Positions 44,112-54,993 of a stretch of 64,000 bases of DNA are shown here, one piece after another. Origin of the DNA: Chamaea fasciata (taxonomy: Eukaryota > Chordata > Aves > Passeriformes > Sylviidae). A program made the position numbers and the translations under genes. The stretch is taken from assembly GCA_029207755.1 (NCBI GenBank), contig JARCOQ010000007.1, forward strand, positions 37,901,656-37,965,655, given 5' to 3'. The notes beneath the pieces were generated by a model. It worked only from the letters and a program-made list of their open reading frames with translations, searched no databases and was not told the origin of the DNA. Numbering within the stretch: the stretch's first letter is position 1; every line of letters starts with the position of its first letter.

Positions 44112-47100
44112 CTCTACAGGGCCCCACAGGACACTCAGAGTAGTAGGGGGAACTTGGATTACATTCATACCATCAAAAAACTTCTCCCAGTTTATCTAGG
44201 ATTTATGATTTCTTAAGATTTCAGCTGTTGCCAAATACTTCAGAAAACATATAGGTGTTTTTTAATCTATTCTAGAGAGCACTAACCCTTCAGTTGTGGC
44301 CTAATTCAACAGTTCAACATTCCAAATGGATAGATCATGTTTTGAATTCTTGGGTATCACCGTTAGGGACATGAAAGAACCACACTCACTCAGGTTCAGA
44401 GGTGAGCAGAGAAAGAGGAAGTTTATGATCATTTGTGATTTAAATAGGATTTGGAGTTTGGTCAAGGATTGGTGGATGAGAGGAACACCTTTCTGACCCT
44501 AGTGGTCAGTTCACCAGTCCATCACAGACTGGAATGAAAACAATCTACTTGTTTATGTTACATTTGTGAGAGACTCCACTAGAAATATGTAAACAGTCAT
44601 CAGAAGGCTAAAGAATCAGGGCGACACTTGGGTACACCTACAGATATCTATGTTTCTGGAATTCTTGCCTTACTAATATTTACACCACATAAGAGTACAT
44701 GATTAAAAGTAAGTTAAAATTACTCAAATTTTCACTAAGTATTTCCCATCTTTCAGGTAGCTAGTATAGATCTTAAACCTGACCCCTTTGGGGTGCATGC
44801 ACTGAAGAGCTACTTGCCCATATGGTCCTTCAAGAGAAAAGAAGAAATTTAAAAGAATTTTTTAAAAGTGTCACTGCTTCTGATTTTTCTTATTTAGCTT
44901 CACAGTGTCCTTCCTATGAGGGATGTCTTGCTTTTGAGAAAGGCTCTTTAAATTTTGCTGTGGCTGTTGGAGTGGTGTGCTGTGAACCTCTGAGTATATG
45001 GCTTTGCCTGTGCAGCAGTATTCCTGTTCATCCTCAGTAACAAAATTTTACTTAATTGGCAACTATTTACTTTATGAAAAAGGCCCCCCCAAACTAGATA
45101 TTTAAGTTTGAGTAGTCAAAACCACAGTTCTGTACAATTTAATATTCTACTGTAACATATTGATACTAGAGATGTTTGCTACTTTCACCTAAGCAATCAA
45201 ATATCAGGATCCTCTAGTATATTTCAAGTATAATAATGGAACAGCTAGCTGTCCCTTGAAGAAAATCCTCTTCCTATGAAGATGATGATTCCCATGATTT
45301 CCCATTGTATTTGCACAGCTCTGTCTCACAGACGAAATCTGGAATTTCAACACATCTGTATTTAAGGGAAGGAGCTTTTCATGAGCTTATACTCTGCTTT
45401 TGTTTCATTAGCAGTGTATCTGCATTAATACTTCTGTGTGATACAAACTCAGGACACTGCAGTCTTTCCAATCACCAAAGACCACAAGTTTGAATACATT
45501 TTTCCAAGAACTACAGAACTCATGAAGCCAGATTTCCTCCAAATTTGTATTCTAGCCACTGAAAGCCATGAGCCATGTCCCTTCACAACCATCAGCCTTC
45601 CTTTGTTTAGTCCTCCCCTATCTGTTTGGTGTGGGCAAGAGGCTGGACTGCAGTTAAATCTTAATTATATGTGTACAGGTTGGCAAGCTGCTGTCCCTTG
45701 GACAAAAGCTAAGTAAACATATATCCCTGTCTGGTACTACGTTTTGTTTGTTCCAAATGCTGTTTCCCAAAACATGCAAAAACTTGGTATTTTCAATACT
45801 CACACTCTCATGTAATATAAGATCAAAATCAGACAATGGCTTCAAAAGTAGCAGGGAGAGCGAAATGGGAAAAAAAACCCCAACAAACCCCAAACAAACC
45901 AAACAACCCCCCTAAACCAACCAACCAATCATCACCTAAGCTTTGTTTCTTTAGTGTGCCAAGGCTGTGTCAGACGTGCTCAGAGAACAGAAGGGGTAAA
46001 GGGCCTGTCATGATGAGAACTTTCATCCATGTGGAAGTTATTTAAAACTGGTGTAATCATTACTGGCCAGCAGTGCCAGAGAATTTAGACTTTTGCTATG
46101 CAAAGTCACCTCCAACTCACAATGTTTGAGTTCTAATGTAAGCACTAGCACCCACATCTGATAGGAAAGAGCTTTTGAAATGTGAATACTCTGATAACAG
46201 TGGAAATTGCGACAACTTTTCTTTTAACCAAAAGTACTCAAACACTCAACCACTGAGATGTTTTATTTTTCTTTCCCAACTTATGAAATAGTTTTGCAAT
46301 ATTGACAAATGCACAAAAGAAACCCTGCATGTCTGCCAGCCTCTAGGGGACAGAGAATTTTGTACAGATTATTTCCTTTCTACCAAAGGAAATATTTTGC
46401 CCGGATCTCTCCTGTTATGCCACCTGCAGAAGTAAAATGGGTATTTTAGAAATGGGTCACATCTCTTTGTGTTTATTTTGATTAGTACAACTTTACACCT
46501 TTTGCAGCATGTATCAGAATATTTTGCCTAGAAAAATCACAATCTGAGGAATGAACATCATCCAACAGCCCTCAAACATAGCTCATAACGGGCACTCCAT
46601 GACTGCTACTTTAAATTGCTGCTGATCTTGACCTGCATGAAAAAGTCTTTTCAGAGCTCTTGTGACCTCCTAATATTGCACTTTCAAATTGAGAGCAAAG
46701 AATTGGATTTAAGAAAGTATTCAGTGTATCATTTTTTAGTGACAGAAAGTGAAATAGTTTGGTTTGCTGGAGTCCAAACAACTACTAACTTTTCCATGTC
46801 CAAACACAGAAAGGGCTATCACTTCTTTTTGGCTGATCTGGCTAATAGGTTGCTGTCCTGTCCCCTCTGGAGGACCTCACCCCCAACAACTATACCTGGG
46901 ATGATCAGTCCAAGACAAGCTACATCTTTGAAATGGGAGAGACTCCTAATGAGAAGGTATTTCCAACTCATTAAGATATAGTGCACTAAATTGCACACAT
47001 GATGAAAGCTCTTTCATCCCTGCGTCTCCTTCAAGGTTTCATCCATACCTGTATCCTAATGACTCATGTTATATATATATTTTTTTTTCTGGTTTCTCCC

Positions 47101-48390
47101 TTTTCAATCTTCCTGTCAGAAATACTCAATTACTATGCAACTACTCACTACAACAAAAGCTGGCAATCAAGTTTATAATCAGAAAGTTAGTAACTGCTCT
47201 TCAGAATCTAAAGTGATACATGTTTCCACTCCCTGCCTGCATTCAATAAATTAGGTGTAAAATTACAGCTTTCCTTCCCAGCTTTTTCTAAAGGTGTACC
47301 AAATTGGCAAAGGAGATATCACTGTCTGTACTAGCCAGCATTGTATTTATAATGATTGCTATTGCATCCAAATTTTTTCAATACCAGTTTTCAACAGAAT
47401 TTCCAGTTTTGAATCTTTACATGGTTGCCAGCTGTCCCTGTTAATGGCCTCTTTCTAATTGTTGGAAAATACCACCAAAAAAAATCCTAGTTGTTAATCC
47501 CCATATTCCCATTAAATGCAGAACCGAGTAGGATGATGACCATCACCTTCTTAATAGTTATTTTACTCTAATGAGGGGCAAAAATCATGATCCAGAGGGG
47601 AAAAAAATAAATCACACCTTTGTAGGCACCTAACACTTGCATTATCTGCACTTATACTGATCAAATGGTCAATCCAGAGACTGGTCCTCTGCAGGTGGCT
47701 GGATTCATAGATGTAAACAACTAAACAAAAATCCTTGCAAGTCCTCCACCAGGACCGATAGAATGTCTTCTTTCCCCACTCCTTCTAGCATTTGCCTCTA
47801 GAGAGCTGATTAAGATAAGGTGTTGCCACTTGACATGTGGGCTTCTAGGTGATCTGGTAGATTAGCTTTATAGTCTGGAAATAAACTATAAGCTGCCATT
47901 AGCCCTGTGCCCATATGTAGTGCCCAGAAGTACCCTTTGCTCCTACGTTTTCTAGCACTCCATTTGGACGGTCAAGTTGACTTCAACCAGTACCTTATTT
48001 TTCTCCACACAACAAATGTTTATATTGCTTTAGCTGGGTAATTCCCCCCTCTCCTGGCTATAAACAGAATAGAGGCATGTAGAATTGTGTTATTAAAATA
48101 AGTTTCTGGCTTAACTCCTCATCTTGGTTGCTGATTTCCACCAGGGCATGGGAACTTTGATTTCCTTCTGGGGTTTATTTTTAGCTCCTTTAGACCTAGT
48201 TCCAACTGTTTGAATAGGAAATTAAAATCAAGCCAAAGGTTTCCTGTTTTCCTGCCATTCCTTTCCCCACAACTATTTCCAGTAGGTCTTTTTTTGCCCT
48301 AGTCTTTGATTTCTAATCTTTTTATCTTGCTAGTCCAAAAGGCAATACTTGAATTGGGGACTGTTAGACATTTTTACTTCTAGGTGGGGT
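44112..48390. other. Intergenic spacer, part 2
   Basis: AT-rich DNA without supported genes. It includes A/C-rich simple sequence near 45870-45930 and a short TA run with poly-T near 47072-47090. The reading frames here are short, lack splice support and resemble nothing I know. Confidence 0.5.
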
Positions 48391-48486
48391 GTTTTTTTTG
48401 ATTTTTTGGGTTTTTTTGGGGGGTGTTGGTTGTGGGGTTTTTTGTTGTTTTTTTTTTTTTTTTTTTTTTCTTTTCTTTTTTTTTTC
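48391..48486. repeat. Degenerate poly-T / T-G-rich tract
   Basis: This is a long T-rich stretch with G blocks, then an almost pure run of Ts. It could be a decayed retrotransposon tail read from the other strand or simple-sequence growth. The reading frame through it is an artefact of Phe codons. Confidence 0.8.
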
Positions 48487-48829
48487 CCCTTTCTGGATCT
48501 CCACGGATATCTTAAAAAAAAATTAGATCCAGCTGGTCAAATTTCCTGGTTTTCTTCTGGGATGTCTCCTGGTCTTGTTTCAGGCTGTCTCCTAGCTCCT
48601 TTCAGCCATTTGACCATCAGTCATCAATACTTACACTTTAACCGGGCTACCTCAAAAGAATGCCAGACTGGGGAAAAGAAAAAGTTCCTTGGTAACTGCT
48701 TCAGTCAATTTTTAAAGCTATGTCAATCAGCACTTGGCCAGGCTTCGGGGACTCACAAGTTTCCTGGGAAAAACCTAGGAACAAGTTCAGCTGCCGTTGC
48801 TCCATTTAACAGCCAGAGACGTTTAGAAG

Positions 48830-48985
48830 CCCTGGGCCAGGCTGGCTCCCTTAGGCCGATCGATGTCCGGCCCGGCCCGGCCACCGCCGCTCGGCTGCCC
48901 CTTCCCTTCTCCTGCACGCCCCGCGGCACTGCGAGCCGGGAGCACAGGGCCCACCGAGGGGCTCCAGGAGGGCAGGCAGGAGAAA
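48830..48985. other. Small isolated CpG-rich patch in the spacer
   Basis: About 150 bp of GC- and CpG-rich sequence, including tandem GGCCC units near 48867-48882, lies 7 kb from the RALGAPA1 start and about 2 kb before the BRMS1L start. No exon is recognised. It could be an alternative BRMS1L first exon or promoter, an enhancer, or a repeat remnant. Confidence 0.4.
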
Positions 48986-49054
48986 TGATAAATGGCTTTG
49001 GCAACTGCAGCTGCCCACTGCTGCGGATCTAGGAAAGGACTCAGGATTCCCACG

Positions 49055-49305
49055 TGGGCTTCAGCTCTTTTCCAAATCGTAGGTTTGGATTAGATGTTAG
49101 GAAGACATTCTTTGCTGTGAAGGCGGTGAGGAGCTGGAGTGGGTTATCCAGAGAAGTTGTGGATGCTCCATCCCTGGAAGTGTTCAAGGCCAGGTTGGAT
49201 GGGGCTCTGAGCAGCTGGTGGAAGGTGTCCCTGCCCATGGCAGGGGGGTTGGAGCTAGATTATCTTTAAAATCCTTTCCATCCCAAAACCATTCTATGGA
49301 TCTAT
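49055..49305 (+). mobile_element. CR1 LINE 3' fragment (plus orientation)
   Basis: CR1 3' consensus is visible: tggattagatgttaggaag, then gttgtggatgctccatccct and aaggccaggttggatgggg, ending in a degenerate ttctatggatctatga terminal repeat. It is 5'-truncated. Confidence 0.9.
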
Positions 49306-50257
49306 GAAAAGAAAAAAAGAAAATTCTAATGGGTATGATGAAAGCATGCCAAGTTGTGCTGTGTCCCTGGATGATTACAAAGCCAGAGACAATAAAAAGA
49401 GAAGGGATGGAGTTTGCACACTGAAGGATGAGAGATTAATTTTGCCAATTTTTTCGCTCAGTGTTCTTGGAGAAGAGGTGGCACACCTACATACACTCCT
49501 CTTGGGGGAGATACAGAGAAATTATTTGCATTGGATATACAGAGATGTGGGAGAAGTGACTAACATAAAGCAATGGTTATTGTGGTTGAGGTGGGAAGCT
49601 ATTGCTATGGAGGTGGAAATCCATAGGGAAACTCAGAAGTTACTAACTGCCTCACAATACAGCCTCCATAACATCCATCCAGACAGCAGAAAGGGACTAA
49701 ATTTGGCTCTCAGTATGAAGAACTGCTCCTGCCAGGCACACAGAACCTTAACTTCTTTGAAGTGGCACATCACATCACTGAGACACACTGTGCTTTTCTA
49801 CTGATCTTTCAGCTGGCCCAGATTTCAAGAGTGAGCCTGTGCAGTATAAGTGAGCTCACCTTCACCCCAAAGATATCCACACTGGCCTGCAGGCCACAAC
49901 CAACTCTGTATTTCAGGACTCTTGAGGATCCCTGCCAGACTTCCTTGACAGTTCCTCAGAGCAAAGGGACAGTTGGGACAGCTTTTTCCAGACAGTGTCC
50001 CTTCTACTCAGTACATCTTATGTAGCCCAATTAACAGCAGTTGGTGAATGAACAGAAAAGTAATGACACTCAAAGCCAAAAAACGATCCCAACCCTGCAC
50101 AGATTGCAGTATTACCTCTTTAGTCCCTTCTCATATCCACTGTCAGTGGACAGCTGTCAGTCTTAGTTAAGTCTGATTTAATTTAAAGCATATCAGACTG
50201 GGTACAGGACAGCATGTGACACTGGGGAAGCAGCAAGTTCTGCTGGGGAGGCCACTA
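49306..50257. other. Intergenic spacer, part 3, with an unexplained open frame
   Basis: Single-copy-looking DNA between two CR1 fragments. A plus-strand open frame of 166 codons (49304-49804) begins at the edge of the CR1 copy. It resembles no protein I know, lacks visible splice signals or domain motifs, and is probably chance or repeat-derived. Confidence 0.4.
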
Positions 50258-50500
50258 TTCATAGAATCATAAAATGGTTTGAGTTGGAAGGGACCTTAAA
50301 GATCATCTCCTTCCAAATGTGCTGCCATGGGCAGGGACACCTTCCAGTAGTCCAAGCTGGTCAAAGCCCCATCCAACCTGGCCTGGAACACTTCCAGGAA
50401 TGAAGCATCCACAGCTTCTCTAGGCAACCTGTTCCTGTTCCTCACCACCCTCACAGTAAAGAATTTCCCCTTAATAACCGCAAGGACCTCTTCCCTCTGA
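50258..50500 (-). mobile_element. CR1 LINE 3' fragment (minus orientation)
   Basis: It starts with the inverted CR1 terminus (catagaatcat) followed by gagttggaagggaccttaaa and the usual CR1 3' sequence in reverse. Its 5'-truncated end abuts the BRMS1L CpG island, so an element has landed within about 500 bp of that promoter. Confidence 0.9.
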
Positions 50501-50842
50501 GATCGGAGCTGCAAGGGACGCCTTGCCAGGATGCAGAACTCCTCGGCAGGAGCCAGGCGGGTGTGGGGGCACACGTGAGGCCCCGCGAGGCCCCTCCGCT
50601 ACTGGGCAGGGAACGGGCACGATCGAACCCCCTGCCGTACAGGGCCACAGCCTCGCTCGGCCTCCTGCGGAGACGCGGGCACGTATATAGCGCTCCGAAC
50701 TCTGCCCGGCCGCGATGAAGCCTCTCTCGGCGCCGAGCAGTCCTGTGAGTGTCCCGGGACGGGAGAGGGGCGGAAAAGCCGCCGCCGCCGTCACGGACCC
50801 GGCTCCTCACAGCGCCCCGCCGGCCCTGTCCCCTCAGGGCGG

Positions 50843-50933
50843 ACCACAACTCCCAGAGCGCCGCGCGCGTGGTGACGCCAGACGGCGGCGGGACTCGGCC
50901 AATGGGCGGGCGCGCAGCCACCGGGCGGGGCGG
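50843..50933 (+). promoter_or_regulatory. Core promoter cluster of BRMS1L: ZNF143-like, CRE-like, CCAAT, GC box
   Basis: Four classical housekeeping promoter motifs lie within 90 bp, ending about 70 bp before the BRMS1L ATG. The CCAAT box reads GGCCAATGGG, the form preferred by NF-Y. The transcription start probably lies between the GC box and 51000. Confidence 0.55.
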
Positions 50934-51004
50934 AGCGGCCGGTGGCAGCGGCGGAGCGGCGGCGGGAAGGGCGGGCTCGGGGCTCCGCAGCAGCCGCGGG
51001 GACG

Positions 51005-51140
51005 ATGCCGGTCCATTCCCGGGAGAAGAAGGAGAATAATCACGATGAGATGGAGGTGGACTACGGAGAGAACGAGGGCAGCAGCTCTGAGGAGGAGGAG
51101 ACCGAGAGCTCGTCCGTCTCCGAGGAGGGGGACAGCTCAG
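51005..51140 (+). CDS. BRMS1L: BRMS1L exon 1, residues 1-45
   Basis: The exon starts [10 protein letters not shown] and runs through an acidic, Ser/Glu-rich disordered stretch to Glu-Gly-Asp-Ser-Ser plus one base. The donor is G|GTACCA. The ATG has A at -3. The Glu/Ser-rich segment is typical of BRMS1-family N-termini. No in-frame upstream ATG is visible, although the frame stays open upstream for 21 codons. Confidence 0.96.
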
Positions 51141-52087
51141 GTACCACAGCCGCCCGCAAGGCAGCGCCGCTGAGAGGGCGCCGCGGCGGCTCACTCAGCG
51201 CTCGGTGCTGCCCCCGGGACACGCCGGTTCCGCCCCGGCTCTGGGGGCTGTCGGTGTCTCTCCTTCCCCTCCCCCCGTGACCCCGCCCCGGCCCAGCCTC
51301 TGCTTCGGCACAGCGGCTTCTGTCCGGGCCGCCGGCCAGGGCGCAGGAGCGGGGCGGGGCGGACGGGCCGGGAACCCCGGTGAGCCCCGGCTCCGGAGCA
51401 GGCTGGCGCCCGGCCATGGCGGGGCGGGCCGCGCTGCTCCGCACCGTGCGAGAGCCGTGGGCTTGAGTGCGTCCTCGCAGGGGGACTCCTCGCTGAGGTG
51501 TCCACTTAAAGGCTTGGTATTTATATACATACGTTTGCATACGTGAACACGTGTGTACGTCCGTATATATCAGCACGTATTTCCATGCAAGCTCATGAAT
51601 TTCAACTAGGTGTTTTAAGATCTGCCTTTGAGGGGATATTGGAAGCCCTGTCAATACCACTGGCCTCTTTTGCAAATCACTTCAGCCTCTGCTCAGTTGA
51701 GGGTCCTTTCTTTTTTCCATAGTTTCCTTCTGGACTGTAGATTTTGAATTACATTAGTAGATGAAATCTAGCTTTGAAAGGATCACTTTTTATATCCCCA
51801 CTGTATTATTAAGAAGGTTATTATTATCTGCTCAAACTTGCCTTGTGATTACTACTTTCTGTCTTTGATCTTAAAACGTATTTCCAGTTGATAACCAGTA
51901 GGAGTTTGTGGTGCCTTATTTGAATAGTGGTGAGGTGCAAGACAGTGGATGGAAAGGGAGTTGGACAGGGTTAGTGAATTGAGAAAAGTCCTGATGTTGA
52001 TGTGGACCAGGACCAGCCCTAGTCCTGACATGTGGTTCTGGCGGCTTAAGTGATTTAGTGCTGAGACCCCTGTATCGCCAAATTAAA

Positions 52088-52190
52088 ATCATAGAATCTG
52101 CTGAGTTGGAGGGGACCCAGAAGGATCATTGAGACCAGTTCCTGACTGCACAGGAGACACCCCAAGAGTCACACCATGTGCCTGAGAGTC
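52088..52190 (-). mobile_element. CR1 LINE 3' fragment (minus orientation), short
   Basis: The inverted terminus ATCATAGAATCTGCTGAGTT is followed by ggaggggacccagaaggatc and caccatgtgcctgagag-type CR1 sequence. It resembles the copy at 61337, so the two may belong to one subfamily. Confidence 0.88.
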
Positions 52191-52501
52191 TGGGATTACA
52201 AAGGAGTAAGTGTGGTTTAGGTGAACATAGCCTGTTCGTGTTTCTTTAAAACAGTACAAGAAGCTCTACAGATAATTTTTGTTGCATTCCACAGAAGAAT
52301 GCTTTTAAGAGAGTGCTTAAAGTGTGATGATTACAGAAAATTACATGCTTGTCTCAGTGTCTTGACCAATATGACATGCTCCTTGGAAGCATATTATTTC
52401 TACACCCTTAAAATGATTAGTACCCCAAGAAATAAGTTTCAATTGAAATGCATAATGTTTTTTTTCTTAAATTTGTCATTTGCTTTACTTGCATTCAACC
52501 T

Positions 52502-52503
<2 letters not shown>

Positions 52504-52542
<39 letters not shown>
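52504..52542. repeat. Poly-T run (39)
   Basis: A pure run of 39 T in BRMS1L intron 1, followed by GTCTCCAG, which mimics a strong splice acceptor. Confidence 0.92.
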
Positions 52543-52543
<1 letters not shown>

Positions 52544-54902
52544 TCTCCAGTAGATGCCTGAGAAGACAAAAGGTGCTGTTAGAGGAAGCATAATTCATCC
52601 TTGAGAACTGGCACTCTTTCTAGCCTGTCCATTTTGATGTTATGTATTTAGTACAGGTGTTTTATTGACTGGGATACAGAATAGGTTTTTAGGGATGAAT
52701 TTAAAAAGCCACAAGTTATGCTCACTATCCCAGAGGAGAATTTGGCCATTTTTGAAGCACTTTATATAGGCCACAGCTTATTAAAAAAAGCTATTTTAGG
52801 TACTGTTACATTTTAAGTGCTGTGTAGATTTTTTTTTTTATTTTTAAACCAGGTTGCCCTAATTACTGTGTTGCACTGCTTGAACATAGTAAGATAAAAC
52901 AGCTGGGATTTTGAAAGTGCTTAGAAGTACCCTAAATACTTTTTGCAGTATGAAACTGTATGGTAAATCTGAAGTGTTGAGACAGGATGGGCCTACCAGC
53001 AATTGTTTTAATATGAAATGAGCAGTCTTCCACCTCTTGTGATGTAAATTTTCAATTGGAAAGCCATGCAATTTGATCTTAGAACATTTTACTTTTTCAG
53101 CAATGCAAATTCCATAGTCTCTGTGTGTTGTTTAAGGCCACGAGGAAGAAATTCCGTAAGTGGGAAATTAAAGATATGTCAGGACTCTGAGAATCTTCAT
53201 CATTTTATGTGTCTTATTGGAGGAAGAATAGAGACGAAACACTTGAAGAGCAACTTGGCATGTGAATTGACATTTAGTATGGATGAGAGGTAGAATGAAG
53301 ACTTCTAGGCAGAAGGTCAAAGGCTTTTGAGAGTATTTGTAGCTGAGAGGAGAGTGGAGAGAGCTGTGTGTTATTTCTCTATCTACAAGGAAGTCAGCTA
53401 TACCCTCAGATGCCAATGAATAGCAATTTCCTTGCAACACAAGTTTAAAATCTAAGATGCAGTCCCTTTCCCCTCCAACAGTGAGTGTTCTCTGATCCTC
53501 AGCCAGGGTTACAGTTGTAGTTTGCTTTGCTTTGCACTCTCTAAACATACACAAACAATAAAATCCATGTTAAGTTTTAAGAAAAGCTTATGAGTGAACT
53601 CCTTAGTAAAACATACTAATCAAAAACCATAGTAATCAAAAGCATAGCAGAACACATTTGAAACATGTTTGAGAGTAAAGAGGAAAAACGGTATCCCTGT
53701 GCTCGTTCCTGTTTGGTTTCACTGGGAGATGCCTTCACATTTTAAAGAAGCTTTATTTTTGTAGCACAGAAATACACTATATACAACACTGAGTAATATG
53801 ATTGCCACATTCCTTGAATCTGGCCAAATTATAAGTTGCTGAATTGATTTTGGCTTGGATATTGTGTCAAACAGTCAAATAAAAACATTGTTCTTTAATA
53901 GGATTTTCTGCCTTCTTCTGGGATTAGGGTTCTGCCTTACTTTTGAAAATAATATTTTAATACAAATAATATCTCTTAACAACCTGATATGCTCTTGCCC
54001 CACTCTCCCCATTCATGTTTTTTTTTTAAGTTCTGTCTTGAAATTTTCTTGCTCTGCTTTCAAATACTTCAGATTATATTGTGGTTTAAAACTATGCCCT
54101 GTTTGATTGTATTAACAGTAGTATGACAGACTGTGCTGGATCTTTAATTTGGACTCATAGGTGCCATTGTAATGCTGATTGGTATTGCTGTGCTGACTGC
54201 TGGGTTTCAGATCCAGGCAGAGAAAGTTACTATGTTTTTTAGTCTTAAAAACTTGTGTTGATTTCAGGAAGAAGTGCGGAGAGGGCTGAGCAGACAATCT
54301 GATTTAATAAGATCCTTCCAAGCAGCTAGTGGCCCCGAAGCTACTCCTTTTACCTCATCAGCTTTACAAATTGCCATCCTGTTTTGCAAAACAAAAAGAA
54401 TGAAGACTTGCATGCTGCATTCTAGTTGGTTGGTGTTGGAGTTGGTGTAGGAGACAACATAAAGCAGTTGAACATGTTGGTTGGAAAAATGGGAGTGAGG
54501 AAGAAGCAAAATGTTCAGAGTTGTTTATAGCGAAAAAGAGTGATCCCTGCTGGGTGCAGGATCCTACTTTGCCTCTCTGTCAGGAGGTAGGGTTTTTCTT
54601 GCCAGAGTAACAGCTTACATAAATAAGGGCTCCTTAGGACAGGGCCTTCTGTCAAGCCTCTGGCCTGTTTGCAGCAGTTCAGTCACAGTTCCTTCATGCA
54701 TGGCCAGCCCTTCTGCATGCCTTCCACTGGCTGATAATGGTCAGCTGTAGTGTAACTGCAGAGGGCTAATTCCTGCAGATACTATTATAAAGCAGTTTCA
54801 CTTATCTGACTTTTGAATATTGCTTAGCAAAGTGGTTGTTTTTTTTTTATATCTATTAATTATTATTATTATATATTCCATTGTTAATTTTTTTTTTCTT
54901 AG

Positions 54903-54993
54903 AAATGGATGATGAGGACTGTGAAAGAAGAAGAATGGAATGTTTAGATGAAATGTCCAATCTTGAAAAGCAATTTACAGACCTTAAGGATCA
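54903..54993 (+). CDS. BRMS1L: BRMS1L exon 2, residues 46-75
   Basis: The 91-nt exon follows a long T-rich tract and an AG acceptor, with a GTAAGT donor. It encodes [18 protein letters not shown] and ends Asp-Leu-Lys-Asp plus CA of a split Gln. This starts the coiled coil of the Sds3-like domain. Confidence 0.96.

Larger units (their letters stand above)
50570..51480. promoter_or_regulatory. CpG island promoter of BRMS1L
   Basis: A very GC- and CpG-rich block spans the BRMS1L promoter, exon 1 and the start of intron 1. It contains a ZNF143-like ACAACTCCCAGA core (50846-50857), a TGACGCCA half-CRE (50873-50880), a CCAAT box (50899-50903) and a GC box GGGCGGGGCGG (50923-50933). No TATA box was seen. 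Confidence 0.85.
51141..54902. other. BRMS1L intron 1
   Basis: The 3.8-kb intron begins in the CpG island and becomes AT-rich after about 51500. It contains a CR1 remnant (52088) and a 39-T run (52504). No alternative exon is convincingly seen. Confidence 0.6.

Noticed and set aside
48349..49032. 227-codon plus-strand frame
   Set aside because: Half of it is Phe codons from poly-T, and the rest runs through the CpG patch. Not a credible protein.
50451..51675. Several open frames of 100-247 codons on both strands in the BRMS1L island
   Set aside because: Low-complexity Arg/Pro/Ala/Gly peptides from CpG-rich sequence. Only the frame starting at 51005 matches a known protein.
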